A program made the translations under genes and the position numbers. The notes under the pieces were generated by a model. The model saw nothing but the letters and a program-made list of their open reading frames with translations. It ran no database searches and was not told the origin of the DNA. A stretch of 64,000 nucleotides of DNA from JAGVPT01 sp049578505 (GTDB lineage Bacteria > Bacteroidota > Ignavibacteria > UBA10030 > UBA8401), in contig JBAUMC010000014.1 of NCBI GenBank assembly GCA_049578505.1, positions 1 to 64,000 on the forward strand, given 5' to 3'. Below, piece after piece: positions 1 through 9,876 of this stretch. Numbering within the stretch: position 1 is the first letter of the stretch; each line of letters opens with the position of its first letter.

Positions 1-2580
1 GGAGTGCCTCTTCTCCAAAATTCTCTTCAGTATTCATTGCATCTGAAGAATTTGGAACCGGTGGCGGTTGTTTTCGGAAAAAATATGTTTAATGCAATCG
101 GTGACGTTGAAGGGTCGCTACACGGCAATGCCGATACCCTTTCTGCTGAAGGCTCGATCGCCGTCAAATCAGCAAGATATTCCATGGATAACAATTTTTT
201 TGTCGTTGAGAATGGGTCGGTCGAGTACAATTTTCAAAACATGTCACGCGATAGCTTGCTCGCCGCAATCAACAGCCCGACGATGCAGGCACGGGTCAGT
301 GCTGCGAATATTTTTACGGGCGATTCGTATTTCCGGGATGTCGCGGTTGATTTCAGCCTCCATAATCGGCATGCGGAGTACTCCGTGGAATGCAGCGTGG
401 ACAGCACTATCAAAATCGGCGTCGAGGGTCGCGGCCAGATCAACCCCGACGAATACGAACTTACCTTTGACACGTTTTCTTTCAGCTACCAGGGGTACGA
501 ACTGGATAACGTCGAGAAATTCTCAGCACGATTAGGCCGGTCGGGGATTGCCATTGATTCGACGACGTTCAGCCATCAGAATGAACAGCTCATGCTCGGC
601 GGTTCTATCGATTACGCCGGCGAGATTGCAGCGTTTATTCGGCTGCAGAACTTTACTATGTCGAATATCTATCATTTTGGCAAATCTCAGAATTTCACGT
701 CGAACGCAATTTTATTTGGAGGGACGGTAAACGCTAGCTGCCTGATGAAAGGGACGATGCGGGAACCGATTCTAGTCTCCAACCTTGATATTTCAAACTT
801 CGCTTACCACGGGACCGAATTCGGGTTCGTGAACAGCGCAATCCGCTACGATAAAAAGCTTGCAGATTTTACCGTTCAACTTTCGAAGACTCCCCAATCG
901 CTCGATAACTACGAGCTTCTCTGCAGGGGCTCCATTCCGATGGACCTCTCTTTCGTCTCCGTCGACAACCGCTTTTCTCTCCCCGGAATGGACATCCTTC
1001 TCAGGGCACAGAAATTCGACATCAGCATTATTGACCCGTTCATCGCTCAGCTTGACGAGATGAAGGGGACGCTGGAGGGTTCCATCCACTGCTCAGGATC
1101 GGTCGAGACACCCTTGTTCGACGGGGAGATGGAATTACGCGATGCAGAATTTTTATTTCCGATGAACAACATGAAATACCAGGTGGCGGGAAAGGTTAAT
1201 TTACACGAACACCAGGTCTCATTCGCAGAATTCGCTGTAAAGAATTTGAGCGAGAACTACACTTCCGGCAAAATGAGCCTTGGCGGGTACATAACGCTTC
1301 GTGGTTTCGTACCAGATGAATACCATTTAAGTGCGAAAGGCGAACTCAAGGTGTTGCAGGAGTCGTCGCGTAACAGCGACCAGGGAGTGTACGGCGATTT
1401 AATTGCTTCAACGGGAGAAGACGGCCTCTTGTTTGATGGAACCTCCGCCAACTCGAGGCTGACAGGATCTTTATACATAAAACAGGCCTCCCTTACCTTT
1501 CCACCAACGCGAGAATCGTCAAATCTTACATCGGCCCGGTATGTTAATATTGCTTCTGTCGACGATACCTCAAAGGCAGCCGAGGATACTCTTCCCGGAG
1601 CAAAGCTGTTGGCTTATTTATCTTCGAAGAAAGACCTGCGAACATCCAACGAGCCTACGTTCCTGGACGGGCTTGGCTATTCTCTGATCATCCAGACACA
1701 GGGTATTGTGCAGGTACGGATGATATTCAACGCCGCAACGAACGAAGAACTTTTTGCCGATTTGAACGGAAAACTTGAATTGAGTAAAGAAAAAAATAAT
1801 GTTCGGCTCACGGGAACCATCACCGTATCGGAAAAATCCAATTATCAATTCTACAAACAATTTGATGCTTCGGGAACACTGAAGTTCACCGGGCAGCCCG
1901 ATAATCCGGAGTTAAACATTACGGCCACGTACACCGGGAGTCACCTGAAACCGGAATTGCCGGGACAAAAGGAAACAAGCGTCCCGCTGACGGAAAAGGT
2001 TGTTGTCTCGCTGGCGATCACCGGCACTAGGTACGACCCCAAAATAAAAATCGGCCTCTCGACTTTCGACGATAACAACAATGAAACAGAACGAACCGGC
2101 GATGTGGAATCGGACGCCATCTCGTTTCTTCTGACGTCGACACCCGGCAGCCCTGGAAAATTCCGCGACGATTTGACCTCAAACGATAAACAAGGCATTG
2201 CGAACTCGCTGGGTGGGTCCATCGGAGGATCCCTCATATCCGGTTTCACCAATACGCTTCTATCGGGAGTGATGCAGGACTTTCTTCGTGCGAACAACTT
2301 CACCGCGTTGAGCAATGTCGAAATTCTGTATTCAGGAACATCGCCGGATCTGCGCCTTAACGGCGTCGTCGGTAATGCGTACTGGACATTCGGCGGAAAA
2401 ATATTTAACGATATCAACAATGCAAACGTCAGTGTGCAATGGTCGCTTGGTTCAATTATTCAGAATGATAGGCTGCGTAATTTTATGTTCGAAGTCGATC
2501 GAAAGAGCGACCCGTTGGAAACCGTCGATTCGCGGCGGCCGACAAACGGCGCCCGCGTCTACTATAAATTTGCGTTTTAG
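1..2580 (+). CDS. tamB: TamB/DUF490 family protein, C-terminal part (5' end outside window)
   Basis: The frame is open at the left edge, so the N-terminal membrane anchor and part of the repeat region are missing and about 859 codons remain. What is seen is a long run of alternating polar and hydrophobic beta-strand-like segments with no membrane helices. The last about 350 residues resemble the conserved TamB C-terminal domain, and the protein ends in an aromatic residue (YYKFAF), as envelope beta-rich proteins often do. TamB proteins bridge the two membranes of diderm bacteria and serve lipid transport and outer-membrane protein assembly. No TamA gene adjoins, but a protein with a BamA-like barrel lies two genes downstream. 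RNase R follows after 23 bp and may be co-transcribed. Family assignment is good; the precise role is inferred. Confidence 0.8.
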   Translation, partial: GVPLLQNSLQYSLHLKNLEPVAVVFGKNMFNAIGDVEGSLHGNADTLSAEGSIAVKSARYSMDNNFFVVENGSVEYNFQNMSRDSLLAAINSPTMQARVSAANIFTGDSYFRDVAVDFSLHNRHAEYSVECSVDSTIKIGVEGRGQINPDEYELTFDTFSFSYQGYELDNVEKFSARLGRSGIAIDSTTFSHQNEQLMLGGSIDYAGEIAAFIRLQNFTMSNIYHFGKSQNFTSNAILFGGTVNASCLMKGTMREPILVSNLDISNFAYHGTEFGFVNSAIRYDKKLADFTVQLSKTPQSLDNYELLCRGSIPMDLSFVSVDNRFSLPGMDILLRAQKFDISIIDPFIAQLDEMKGTLEGSIHCSGSVETPLFDGEMELRDAEFLFPMNNMKYQVAGKVNLHEHQVSFAEFAVKNLSENYTSGKMSLGGYITLRGFVPDEYHLSAKGELKVLQESSRNSDQGVYGDLIASTGEDGLLFDGTSANSRLTGSLYIKQASLTFPPTRESSNLTSARYVNIASVDDTSKAAEDTLPGAKLLAYLSSKKDLRTSNEPTFLDGLGYSLIIQTQGIVQVRMIFNAATNEELFADLNGKLELSKEKNNVRLTGTITVSEKSNYQFYKQFDASGTLKFTGQPDNPELNITATYTGSHLKPELPGQKETSVPLTEKVVVSLAITGTRYDPKIKIGLSTFDDNNNETERTGDVESDAISFLLTSTPGSPGKFRDDLTSNDKQGIANSLGGSIGGSLISGFTNTLLSGVMQDFLRANNFTALSNVEILYSGTSPDLRLNGVVGNAYWTFGGKIFNDINNANVSVQWSLGSIIQNDRLRNFMFEVDRKSDPLETVDSRRPTNGARVYYKFAF

Positions 2581-2603
2581 CCCGAGCTGATAAAAGGAAC
2601 ATA

Positions 2604-4775
2604 ATGAAAGATAGTTTGGAACAGCGTGTCCTGGATTTTTTTGACGCACACCCCCACGAACCGTTCAAGTCGCGGCAAGTGGCACGGCGTCTAAGCATAA
2701 AGGAAGAAGAGGGATTCCAGTCTCTGAGGGAAGTGTTGCATGCTATGGTCGACCGGAAAACATTATCACATTCCAGGGGAAAGGGATATTCGCGAAAGAT
2801 GCAGGAACAGGGGATCACCGGAGTGCTTTCGATGAGCAAACAGGGATACGGGTATGTTACCGTTTCCGGCTCGGAGTTTGGTGAGATTTACGTCGGTCCG
2901 AAATCACTGGGAATCGCCCTCGATGGCGACACGGTTGAAGTCGTTCCGTTTGCCGGCCATCGTGAGAAAAAGGGGGATGAAAAGAGGACCGAAGGGGAGA
3001 TCGTTCGAGTTGTGACGCGTGCTCATGACGAATTTGTGGGAACCCTTGAGCAAAGCAAGAATTTCTTTTTTGTCGTTGTCGACGACAGAAAAATCCCGCG
3101 CGATATCTATGTGCCGCACGAAGCACTGAACGGCGCGCGGCCCGGAGACAAGGTTGTCGTTACATTTGAATCGTGGGAAAATGAGCTGCTCAATCCGGAA
3201 GGAAGAATAGCCGAAATCATCGGCCGGTCGGGAGACTCGAGCGCGGAGGTCGCGTCGGTGATAAAAGCGTTCCGGCTTCCCTCTTCTTTTCCGCATGAGG
3301 TCGAGGTCTTCGTTAAAAATATTCCTGAAACAATTTCTTTGGAGGAAATCAAGCGGCGTCGGGACCTTCGCTCGTCTATCTGTTTTACCATTGACCCCGA
3401 CGATGCAAAAGACTTTGATGACGCCGTTTCCTTAGAGACGCTTGACGGCAGTACGTTCCGCCTTGGAGTTCATATTGCCGATGTGAGCGCATATGTGAAG
3501 GAAGGGACTGCGCTTGATACCGAGGCATTCAACAGGGGGACAAGCGTCTATCTCGCCAATCACGTTGTTCCGATGCTCCCCGAGAAACTTTCCAACGACC
3601 TTTGCAGCCTTAAACCCAACGTCGACCGGCTTGCCTATTCTTGCATTATGGAAGTAACCGAAAAGGGGAAAGTCAAGAATTACGAAATTGTCCGCAGCGT
3701 TATAAACTCGAAACGGCGGTTCACCTATGAAGAGGTAGAAAAAATTTTAGACTCGGGCAAAGGAGAACATGCTCAACCATTATCGATGCTATGGTCGCTT
3801 GCCCGGCTTTTAAAAGAGAAGCGGATGAAAAACGGCAGCATCGATTTCGACTCGCCCGAAGCGAAGTTCAGGTACGACGAACACGGCAAGCCGGTCGAAG
3901 TCAAGATCAAGGGCCGATTGAAAAGTCATCAATTGGTGGAAGAATGCATGCTGCTCGCCAATCAAACGGTCGCCTCGCATATCGGCAGAACCAAGAAGGA
4001 GGCCGATGGTTCTCCTTTCGTGTACCGCATCCACGATTCTCCTGACAGAGAAAAAATAATGGAATTGTCAGTTTTTGTCGAAAAATTCGGCCACAAATTA
4101 AACGTCAGCTCTTCTGTTTCGTCGAAAGATTTGCAGAAGCTCCTGAACGAAGTGAAAGGGACTCCGGAAGAAAACGTCATCAATAAAGTCTCGCTCCGGG
4201 CGATGGCGAAAGCGGTCTATTCTGAGAGAAATATCGGACACTACGGCCTGGCGTTTGACTTCTATACCCATTTCACCTCCCCCATCCGCCGGTACCCTGA
4301 CCTGATTGTGCATAGAATGCTGGATGAATATTCGAAGGGAATGTCTCACGTGCGCCGGAGACACTTCATCGATGCACTTCCGCAGATATGTAAGTGGTCT
4401 TCCGACCGGGAACGTGTAGCGATGGAAGCCGAGCGTGCATCCGTGAAGGTCATGCAGGCGGAATACATGAAGCAGCATCTCGGCGATGAATTCGAAGGAG
4501 TAATTTCCGGCGTGACGAACTACGGAATGTATGTCGAGATCAATGATTTGCTTGTCGAAGGGATGATCCATGTCCGCAACATCGGAGATGATTATTACGA
4601 GCACGATCAAAAACATTATTCGCTGGTCGGTAGACGTACCGGGCGAACGTTTCGACTTGGGGACAGCATCGCCGTTAAAGTCATTAAAGTAAACGTCGAA
4701 AACAGGGAAATTGACTTCGCTTGCATAGAGCCTGAGCTTTCTCCACGGGGGAAAAAGAAACGCAAAAACAGGTAG
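2604..4775 (+). CDS. rnr: Ribonuclease R
   Basis: This is a 723-residue 3'-5' exoribonuclease of the RNB family, which degrades structured RNA and takes part in mRNA turnover and RNA quality control. Domain order is an N-terminal winged-helix-like segment (residues about 1-65), cold-shock/OB domains (about 70-220), the RNB catalytic domain with the metal-binding aspartate cluster in DPDDAKDFDDA (residues 264-274), and a C-terminal S1 domain (about 625-705) followed by a lysine/arginine-rich tail. The length is a little shorter than the E. coli enzyme but complete. The ATG is preceded by AAAGGA at a suitable distance. It follows tamB closely on the same strand. Confidence 0.95.
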   Translation: MKDSLEQRVLDFFDAHPHEPFKSRQVARRLSIKEEEGFQSLREVLHAMVDRKTLSHSRGKGYSRKMQEQGITGVLSMSKQGYGYVTVSGSEFGEIYVGPKSLGIALDGDTVEVVPFAGHREKKGDEKRTEGEIVRVVTRAHDEFVGTLEQSKNFFFVVVDDRKIPRDIYVPHEALNGARPGDKVVVTFESWENELLNPEGRIAEIIGRSGDSSAEVASVIKAFRLPSSFPHEVEVFVKNIPETISLEEIKRRRDLRSSICFTIDPDDAKDFDDAVSLETLDGSTFRLGVHIADVSAYVKEGTALDTEAFNRGTSVYLANHVVPMLPEKLSNDLCSLKPNVDRLAYSCIMEVTEKGKVKNYEIVRSVINSKRRFTYEEVEKILDSGKGEHAQPLSMLWSLARLLKEKRMKNGSIDFDSPEAKFRYDEHGKPVEVKIKGRLKSHQLVEECMLLANQTVASHIGRTKKEADGSPFVYRIHDSPDREKIMELSVFVEKFGHKLNVSSSVSSKDLQKLLNEVKGTPEENVINKVSLRAMAKAVYSERNIGHYGLAFDFYTHFTSPIRRYPDLIVHRMLDEYSKGMSHVRRRHFIDALPQICKWSSDRERVAMEAERASVKVMQAEYMKQHLGDEFEGVISGVTNYGMYVEINDLLVEGMIHVRNIGDDYYEHDQKHYSLVGRRTGRTFRLGDSIAVKVIKVNVENREIDFACIEPELSPRGKKKRKNR

Positions 4776-4866
4776 GAATTTTCGATCAGCGAGCTTCGTT
4801 GTAATAGGTGGTAGCAAGCGTGGGAAGAATAAGGATAGAAAACACCCCATATCTATCGAGGAATCT

Positions 4867-7800
4867 ATGAAATTGCGCCTGCTGATAATCGGGATGCTAT
4901 TGACGGCGGGAGTGTTCTCCGCGGTCGCCCAGGAGGCCGTGTTCGGCAAGAACAAGGTGAAGTACAAGAAATTTGAATGGTGGTACATTCAAACGAACCA
5001 CTTTGATATTTATTTCAGCGATAACGGTGAATACCTGGCAAATTTTACTGCGGCTGCTGCGGAATCCGCATACACCATGATCAGCAAAAGCTTTCACTAC
5101 GAGATCAACAATCGAATCCCGATTATGGTGTACAATTCTCACAATGATTTTCAGCAGACCAATGTCTTATCGGAATACCTCGAAGAAGGCATTGGCGGCG
5201 TGACTGAGCTGTTCAAAAATAGAGTGGTAGTTCCGTTCGAGGGAAATTACAAAATGTTCCGCCACGTTATCCATCATGAACTGGTGCATGCCGTTTTCAA
5301 CGACATGTTCTACGGCGGTTCAATTCAGTCGATTATTTCGAACAACATCCGCCTCCAATTGCCGATGTGGTTCAACGAAGGGATGGCAGAGTATCAATCG
5401 CTAAAGTGGGACACGAATTCCGACTCGTTCATTCGCGACGCAACGATTCACACATATCTTCCGCCGATCGATTATCTTAGCGGTTACTTCGCGTATCGGG
5501 GCGGCCAGTCGGTATGGTATTACATTGCAACTAAATACGGCGATCAAAAGATTGCCGAAATTTTAAATCGGATTAAGGGATCTCGAAGCATCGAGCAAGG
5601 CTTTAAAAGCGCACTGGGTTTAAGCGTCTCCGAGTTGAACGATAGGTGGCAGAAAGAACAGAAAGTGCTGTACTGGCCCGACATTGCGAAACGGGAAGAC
5701 CCGGCGGACTTTGCCACGCAGTTGACCAACCATGTGAAAGATGGGGATTTTTACAACACGAGTCCATCGATCTCGCCTCAGGGGGACAAGGTGGCGTTTA
5801 TTTCCGACCGCGACGACTATTTCGATGTCTTTATCATGTCTACCATCGACAATAAGGTGACCAAGATTGTCGACGGACAGAGGACGAAAAATTTTGAAGA
5901 GTTGCATCTTCTGACGCCCGGCATTACATGGTCCCCCGACGGAAAAAAAATTGCCCTCGCCGTGAAAAGCGGAGAGAGCGACGCGATATTCATCGTCGAC
6001 GCAGCCACGGGCAGCCAGGAGAAAATTCAATTTCAGCTCCAAGGGATCTTTTCGGTCGACTGGTCGCCAAAAGGGGACAAACTTGCATTTGTGGGAGACG
6101 ACGCGAAAGAGTCGGACATTTATCTCTACGACCTGACGACGAAAGACCTCACGAATCTTACCGACGATATTTTTTCAGACTCGGACCCGCACTGGTCCCC
6201 CGACGGGAAGACCATCTACTTTGTGTCGGATCGAAGAGACAATATTAATCGCAGTGCTTTGCCTTCAAGCTTCAAAATGTCAAATTACGATTATTCTGAA
6301 TCGGATATTTATTCTCTCAATGTTGAATCGATGGAGATGAAGCGAATCGTCGCCTACTCCGGCAGCGATGCGTCGTCGCCCGTGATCGGACCGGACGGGA
6401 CAAAGATGCTCTACGTTTCCGACAGGAACGGTATCGGGAATATTTATGAACGCAATCTTGTAACCGGAGCTGACCGTCCCGTCACGAATTCGCTTTCAGG
6501 AGTATTCCAGCTGTCGTTGTCGGCGGATGGAAACAAACTTTCGTTTGCGGCATTGAACGAGGCGGGGTTCGACATTTACCTTATGAAGGCACCGTTCGAC
6601 AAAAAATTGGCGACGGCCGATATTGAACCGACCGAATATGTTAAACGAAAGATGCGATTAGCAGAAAAGACTGCTCCCACCCCCGATGGGCAAGGATCAA
6701 AAGACTCTTCGTCTCTTGCTGTTGCCTCGCCGAAGGACACTGCGGGCGTATACGGCGACCGGGTGAAGATCGATTTTCAGAATTACGTTTTTTCCGACGA
6801 ACAGGCTAAAGGGAAATTACCTTCTTCCGAGCCGGTAACAGCAGCTAAACAGATTGAACCGAACGATAATGTCGACGCGGAGGGGAACTATAAGGTCAAC
6901 AAATACAAACTCAATTTTTCACCCGATATCATTTACGGGAATGCAGGCTACAGCACATTCTACGGCGTGCAGGGCACGACGGAAATGGCTTTCAGCGACA
7001 TGCTCGGAGACCACCAAATCTATTTCCTCACCAATCTGATGCTCGATTTGGAGAACAGTGATTACGTCATCGCGTATAATTATTTGCCGACGAAGATTGA
7101 TTACGGGATTGAGGGATTTCACAGTGCGCGGTTTTTATATCTGTACGACCAGACGGGTAATGTTGACTTGTACCGTTTTCAAACGTGGGGTATCGGAGGT
7201 TCGGCGTCGTACCCGCTGGATAGATTTAATCGATTCGATTTCAATTTGGCATGGTTGAATCTTTCTCGGCAAAACCTCGACGCACCGACCCTTGATCAAC
7301 CGACCGATGAGCGGAACCTCCTGATGCCGTCAATCAGTTATATTCACGACACGTCGCTCTGGGGTATCACTGCGCCGAGTAACGGGACCCGATATAATTT
7401 TACCGCGATGCTGAGCCCGGCGATTACCGGGGGTGACCACTCGCTTGATTTTCAAACCTATACGCTCGATTACCGGACATATGAAAAATTTTGGAGGGAT
7501 TATTCTTTCGTGATTCGCTGGGCGGGCGGAGTGAGCATGGGGAGAGATCCGCAGAGGTTTTTCATCGGCGGAATCGACGGGTGGATTAACCGTGAATTCG
7601 ATAACGGCGGGATCCCGATTCAGAACGTCGAAGACTACGCTTTTCTATCGCCGGCGCTCCCGATGCGCGGATTTGATTACAATGCAAAGTACGGCACGAA
7701 GTACGGCTTGATGAATTACGAACTTCGCTTCCCGCTCATTCGCTATCTTGTGACCGGCGGATTGCCGCTCGCGCTCCAAAATATCACGGGCGCACTTTTT

Positions 7801-8019
7801 GTCGATGTCGGATCATCGTGGACCGATGATAAGGCGTATCGGTTCTTTGCGAAAGATGCTGGAGGGAGTTACATTGCGCAGGATTTGCTGATGGGAACAG
7901 GGTACGGTGTTCGAACGATCTTGTTCGGATTACCCCTGAGGTTCGACGTGGCTTGGGCATTCAACGGCCAATCGTTCGCTACTCCCATATACTATGTGTC
8001 GCTTGCGGAGGATTTCTAG
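4867..8019 (+). CDS. Secreted zincin/TolB-like propeller/outer-membrane barrel fusion protein
   Basis: A 1050-residue protein with a signal peptide (cleavage probably after VAQ near residue 22). Residues about 30-270 form a peptidase-MA-like gluzincin domain: HELVH at 137-141 supplies two histidine ligands, and a downstream glutamate at 171 in NEGMAEY fits the third. Residues about 290-600 hold repeated 'SPDGKKIA' and 'SDR' blocks typical of PD40/WD40-like TolB propeller blades. After a low-complexity linker, residues about 680-1050 look like a BamA/Omp85-type surface-antigen barrel ending in Phe (SLAEDF). The protein is therefore probably anchored in the outer membrane with its propeller and protease in the periplasm. 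The substrate cannot be told from sequence. GAGGAA precedes the ATG. Confidence 0.85.
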   Translation: MKLRLLIIGMLLTAGVFSAVAQEAVFGKNKVKYKKFEWWYIQTNHFDIYFSDNGEYLANFTAAAAESAYTMISKSFHYEINNRIPIMVYNSHNDFQQTNVLSEYLEEGIGGVTELFKNRVVVPFEGNYKMFRHVIHHELVHAVFNDMFYGGSIQSIISNNIRLQLPMWFNEGMAEYQSLKWDTNSDSFIRDATIHTYLPPIDYLSGYFAYRGGQSVWYYIATKYGDQKIAEILNRIKGSRSIEQGFKSALGLSVSELNDRWQKEQKVLYWPDIAKREDPADFATQLTNHVKDGDFYNTSPSISPQGDKVAFISDRDDYFDVFIMSTIDNKVTKIVDGQRTKNFEELHLLTPGITWSPDGKKIALAVKSGESDAIFIVDAATGSQEKIQFQLQGIFSVDWSPKGDKLAFVGDDAKESDIYLYDLTTKDLTNLTDDIFSDSDPHWSPDGKTIYFVSDRRDNINRSALPSSFKMSNYDYSESDIYSLNVESMEMKRIVAYSGSDASSPVIGPDGTKMLYVSDRNGIGNIYERNLVTGADRPVTNSLSGVFQLSLSADGNKLSFAALNEAGFDIYLMKAPFDKKLATADIEPTEYVKRKMRLAEKTAPTPDGQGSKDSSSLAVASPKDTAGVYGDRVKIDFQNYVFSDEQAKGKLPSSEPVTAAKQIEPNDNVDAEGNYKVNKYKLNFSPDIIYGNAGYSTFYGVQGTTEMAFSDMLGDHQIYFLTNLMLDLENSDYVIAYNYLPTKIDYGIEGFHSARFLYLYDQTGNVDLYRFQTWGIGGSASYPLDRFNRFDFNLAWLNLSRQNLDAPTLDQPTDERNLLMPSISYIHDTSLWGITAPSNGTRYNFTAMLSPAITGGDHSLDFQTYTLDYRTYEKFWRDYSFVIRWAGGVSMGRDPQRFFIGGIDGWINREFDNGGIPIQNVEDYAFLSPALPMRGFDYNAKYGTKYGLMNYELRFPLIRYLVTGGLPLALQNITGALFVDVGSSWTDDKAYRFFAKDAGGSYIAQDLLMGTGYGVRTILFGLPLRFDVAWAFNGQSFATPIYYVSLAEDF

Positions 8020-8066
8020 CTCCATTTCTCCGAAAGCATGTATTGTACTTTTGGATAATTCATTCA

Positions 8067-8144
8067 CCGCGAAGGACGCTAAGGACGCAAGGATTTCTCA
8101 AGAATTTTGAAACAATTTTTTTGTGCACTTAGCGTCCTTTGCGG
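8067..8144. repeat. Inverted repeat between convergent genes
   Basis: A 17-bp arm (CCGCGAAGGACGCTAAG) at 8067-8083 pairs with 8128-8144 with one mismatch across a 44-nt loop that contains a T-run. It lies between the convergent barrel-protein and permease genes. It could act as a two-way terminator or be a remnant of a dispersed 'AAGGACGC' palindrome; the long loop makes the terminator reading uncertain. Confidence 0.5.
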
Positions 8145-8265
8145 CAATAATGCAATAGTCAATTTTAGCAATCGCCCGCCGTATAACTATTCCCAATTCC
8201 TAATCGTCCGATACCTTCAAAGTTCCGGACAACGTTTTCCACAGCGAATCTGAAAAAACTCACTG

Positions 8266-9678
8266 CTATACTTTCGATTTCTTGATTTGCCTGCTCCAGT
8301 AAAGGTAGAACGGAATTCCTGCGATGAGCAAGAATAATCCCACCATGGAGTCGGCGGTTTGTTGCACTACTGTGTTGTACACAAACCAGGTTGCTACAAT
8401 AATGAAGGCTATTGGGATATAAGGGTAGCCCGGAACCTTGTAAGGGCGGGGTGTGTCCGGCATTTTTTTCCTGAGCACAAATACTGCCGATGCGCCGAGC
8501 GCATAGAAAATCCAGCCGGCAAAAATGACGTATGTAAAAATCTGGTCGTAGGTTCCGGTAAGTGTCAAAATGGATGCCCACACGCCTTGCACAAGAAGCG
8601 ATGTCCCGGGCGTCCGGTACTTCGGATGAATTTTCCCCAGGCTTCCGAAGAATAGCTTGTCTTTCGCCATGGCAAAATAGACGCGGGCCGTCGTCATCGA
8701 AGTGGCGTTAACTGTACCGAATGTGGAGATCATCACCATTGCAGAAATTATTGCCCCGCCGTAGCCGTGAAAGATTCTTTCCATCACGTCGGCAGCGACG
8801 AGTTTTGATGTTGCGATCTCACCAATTGGGAGAATGTACAAATAGGCAAGATTGGTGGCGACGTAAATGAGGATGATGATCAAGGTGCCGAGAACAAGCG
8901 CCAGGGGGATGTTTTTCTTCGGCTCTTTTACCTCACCTGCAAGATACGTAAGACTGTTCCATCCGTCGTACGACCAGAGTGTTGCGATCATCGCTACGCC
9001 GATAGCACTCAACAAAGCGCCCGACGCAGGAGCACCCCATAACGGGAAGAAATGCGCCGTGCTTCCATGCCCGACTGTAAATGCAAGAACGACAATTCCA
9101 CCGATAGCCAGGATTTTCAGAAATGTAAAAACATCCTGGACAAACCCGCCGATGTGAACTCCGAAATAATTGACGCCTGCAAGGAGGAGGATTGAAGAAA
9201 TTGCGACGAGGCTGACGCCAATGTCTTTTAATGGATATATATTCCCGATAAGGGGGAGTTTCCACGCTTCGAGCTCCGGGCTGAAGTGGGGCAGGACGAC
9301 GAAATAGCCGAGGTAACGTGCAAATGCCACGGCAATTGCGGCAATCGAACCCGTTTGGTAAACGATGAACGTTGTCCAGCCGTAAAGAAATGCTGTCAGG
9401 TCACCGTATGTGACGCGAAAGAAGACATACTGACCGCCGGCTTCCGGAATCATTCCGGCAATCTCGGCGTTTGTCAGCGCACCCGCCAGCGTCAGCAATC
9501 CCGTGAGGATCCAGACAAAAATCATAATACCCGGAATCTGAACAGTTGCTGCGATGCTCTGCGGTGTAAGAAAAATTCCGGAACCGACTACTGAGCCGAT
9601 GACAACCATAATGGCCGATGTCAGCCCAAGGCGGCGGGCTAAAGTTGGTTCGGTCTCCTGCAGTTCGTGCGTTGTCAT
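8266..9678 (-). CDS. APC-superfamily amino acid permease
   Basis: A 470-residue integral membrane protein with about twelve hydrophobic segments. The N-terminus carries the APC signature region 'VIGSVVGSGIFLTPQSIA' (residues about 22-40), where the unwound helix 1 binds the substrate in this superfamily. Overall it resembles LAT/SteT-like amino acid transporters that exchange or import amino acids across the inner membrane. The substrate cannot be assigned. It stands alone: the next gene in the same direction lies about 200 bp upstream, and an inverted repeat separates it from the convergent gene downstream. Confidence 0.88.
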   Translation of the reverse strand: MTTHELQETEPTLARRLGLTSAIMVVIGSVVGSGIFLTPQSIAATVQIPGIMIFVWILTGLLTLAGALTNAEIAGMIPEAGGQYVFFRVTYGDLTAFLYGWTTFIVYQTGSIAAIAVAFARYLGYFVVLPHFSPELEAWKLPLIGNIYPLKDIGVSLVAISSILLLAGVNYFGVHIGGFVQDVFTFLKILAIGGIVVLAFTVGHGSTAHFFPLWGAPASGALLSAIGVAMIATLWSYDGWNSLTYLAGEVKEPKKNIPLALVLGTLIIILIYVATNLAYLYILPIGEIATSKLVAADVMERIFHGYGGAIISAMVMISTFGTVNATSMTTARVYFAMAKDKLFFGSLGKIHPKYRTPGTSLLVQGVWASILTLTGTYDQIFTYVIFAGWIFYALGASAVFVLRKKMPDTPRPYKVPGYPYIPIAFIIVATWFVYNTVVQQTADSMVGLFLLIAGIPFYLYWSRQIKKSKV

Positions 9679-9876
9679 AAGTTCTCGCGAGGTATAAAAA
9701 AATTAGTAGTGCGCATAATGCCGGGATGAGGCATAGGGTATTTCATAGTGTGTCGGCAATAGCGGTGGCGGTTAATACTCGATGGGCTGCTTTGTAAGAA
9801 CGAAAATAATGAATGAACTCTGAACTTGCAAATGAAGAATAGTGAATTCATTAGACGCGTGAAGCATTCGATGATA

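Noticed and set aside
4098..4988. 296-codon open frame on the minus strand across the end of rnr
   Set aside because: It is antisense to the RNase R RNB and S1 domains, which are clearly coding, and shows no domain or ribosome-binding site.
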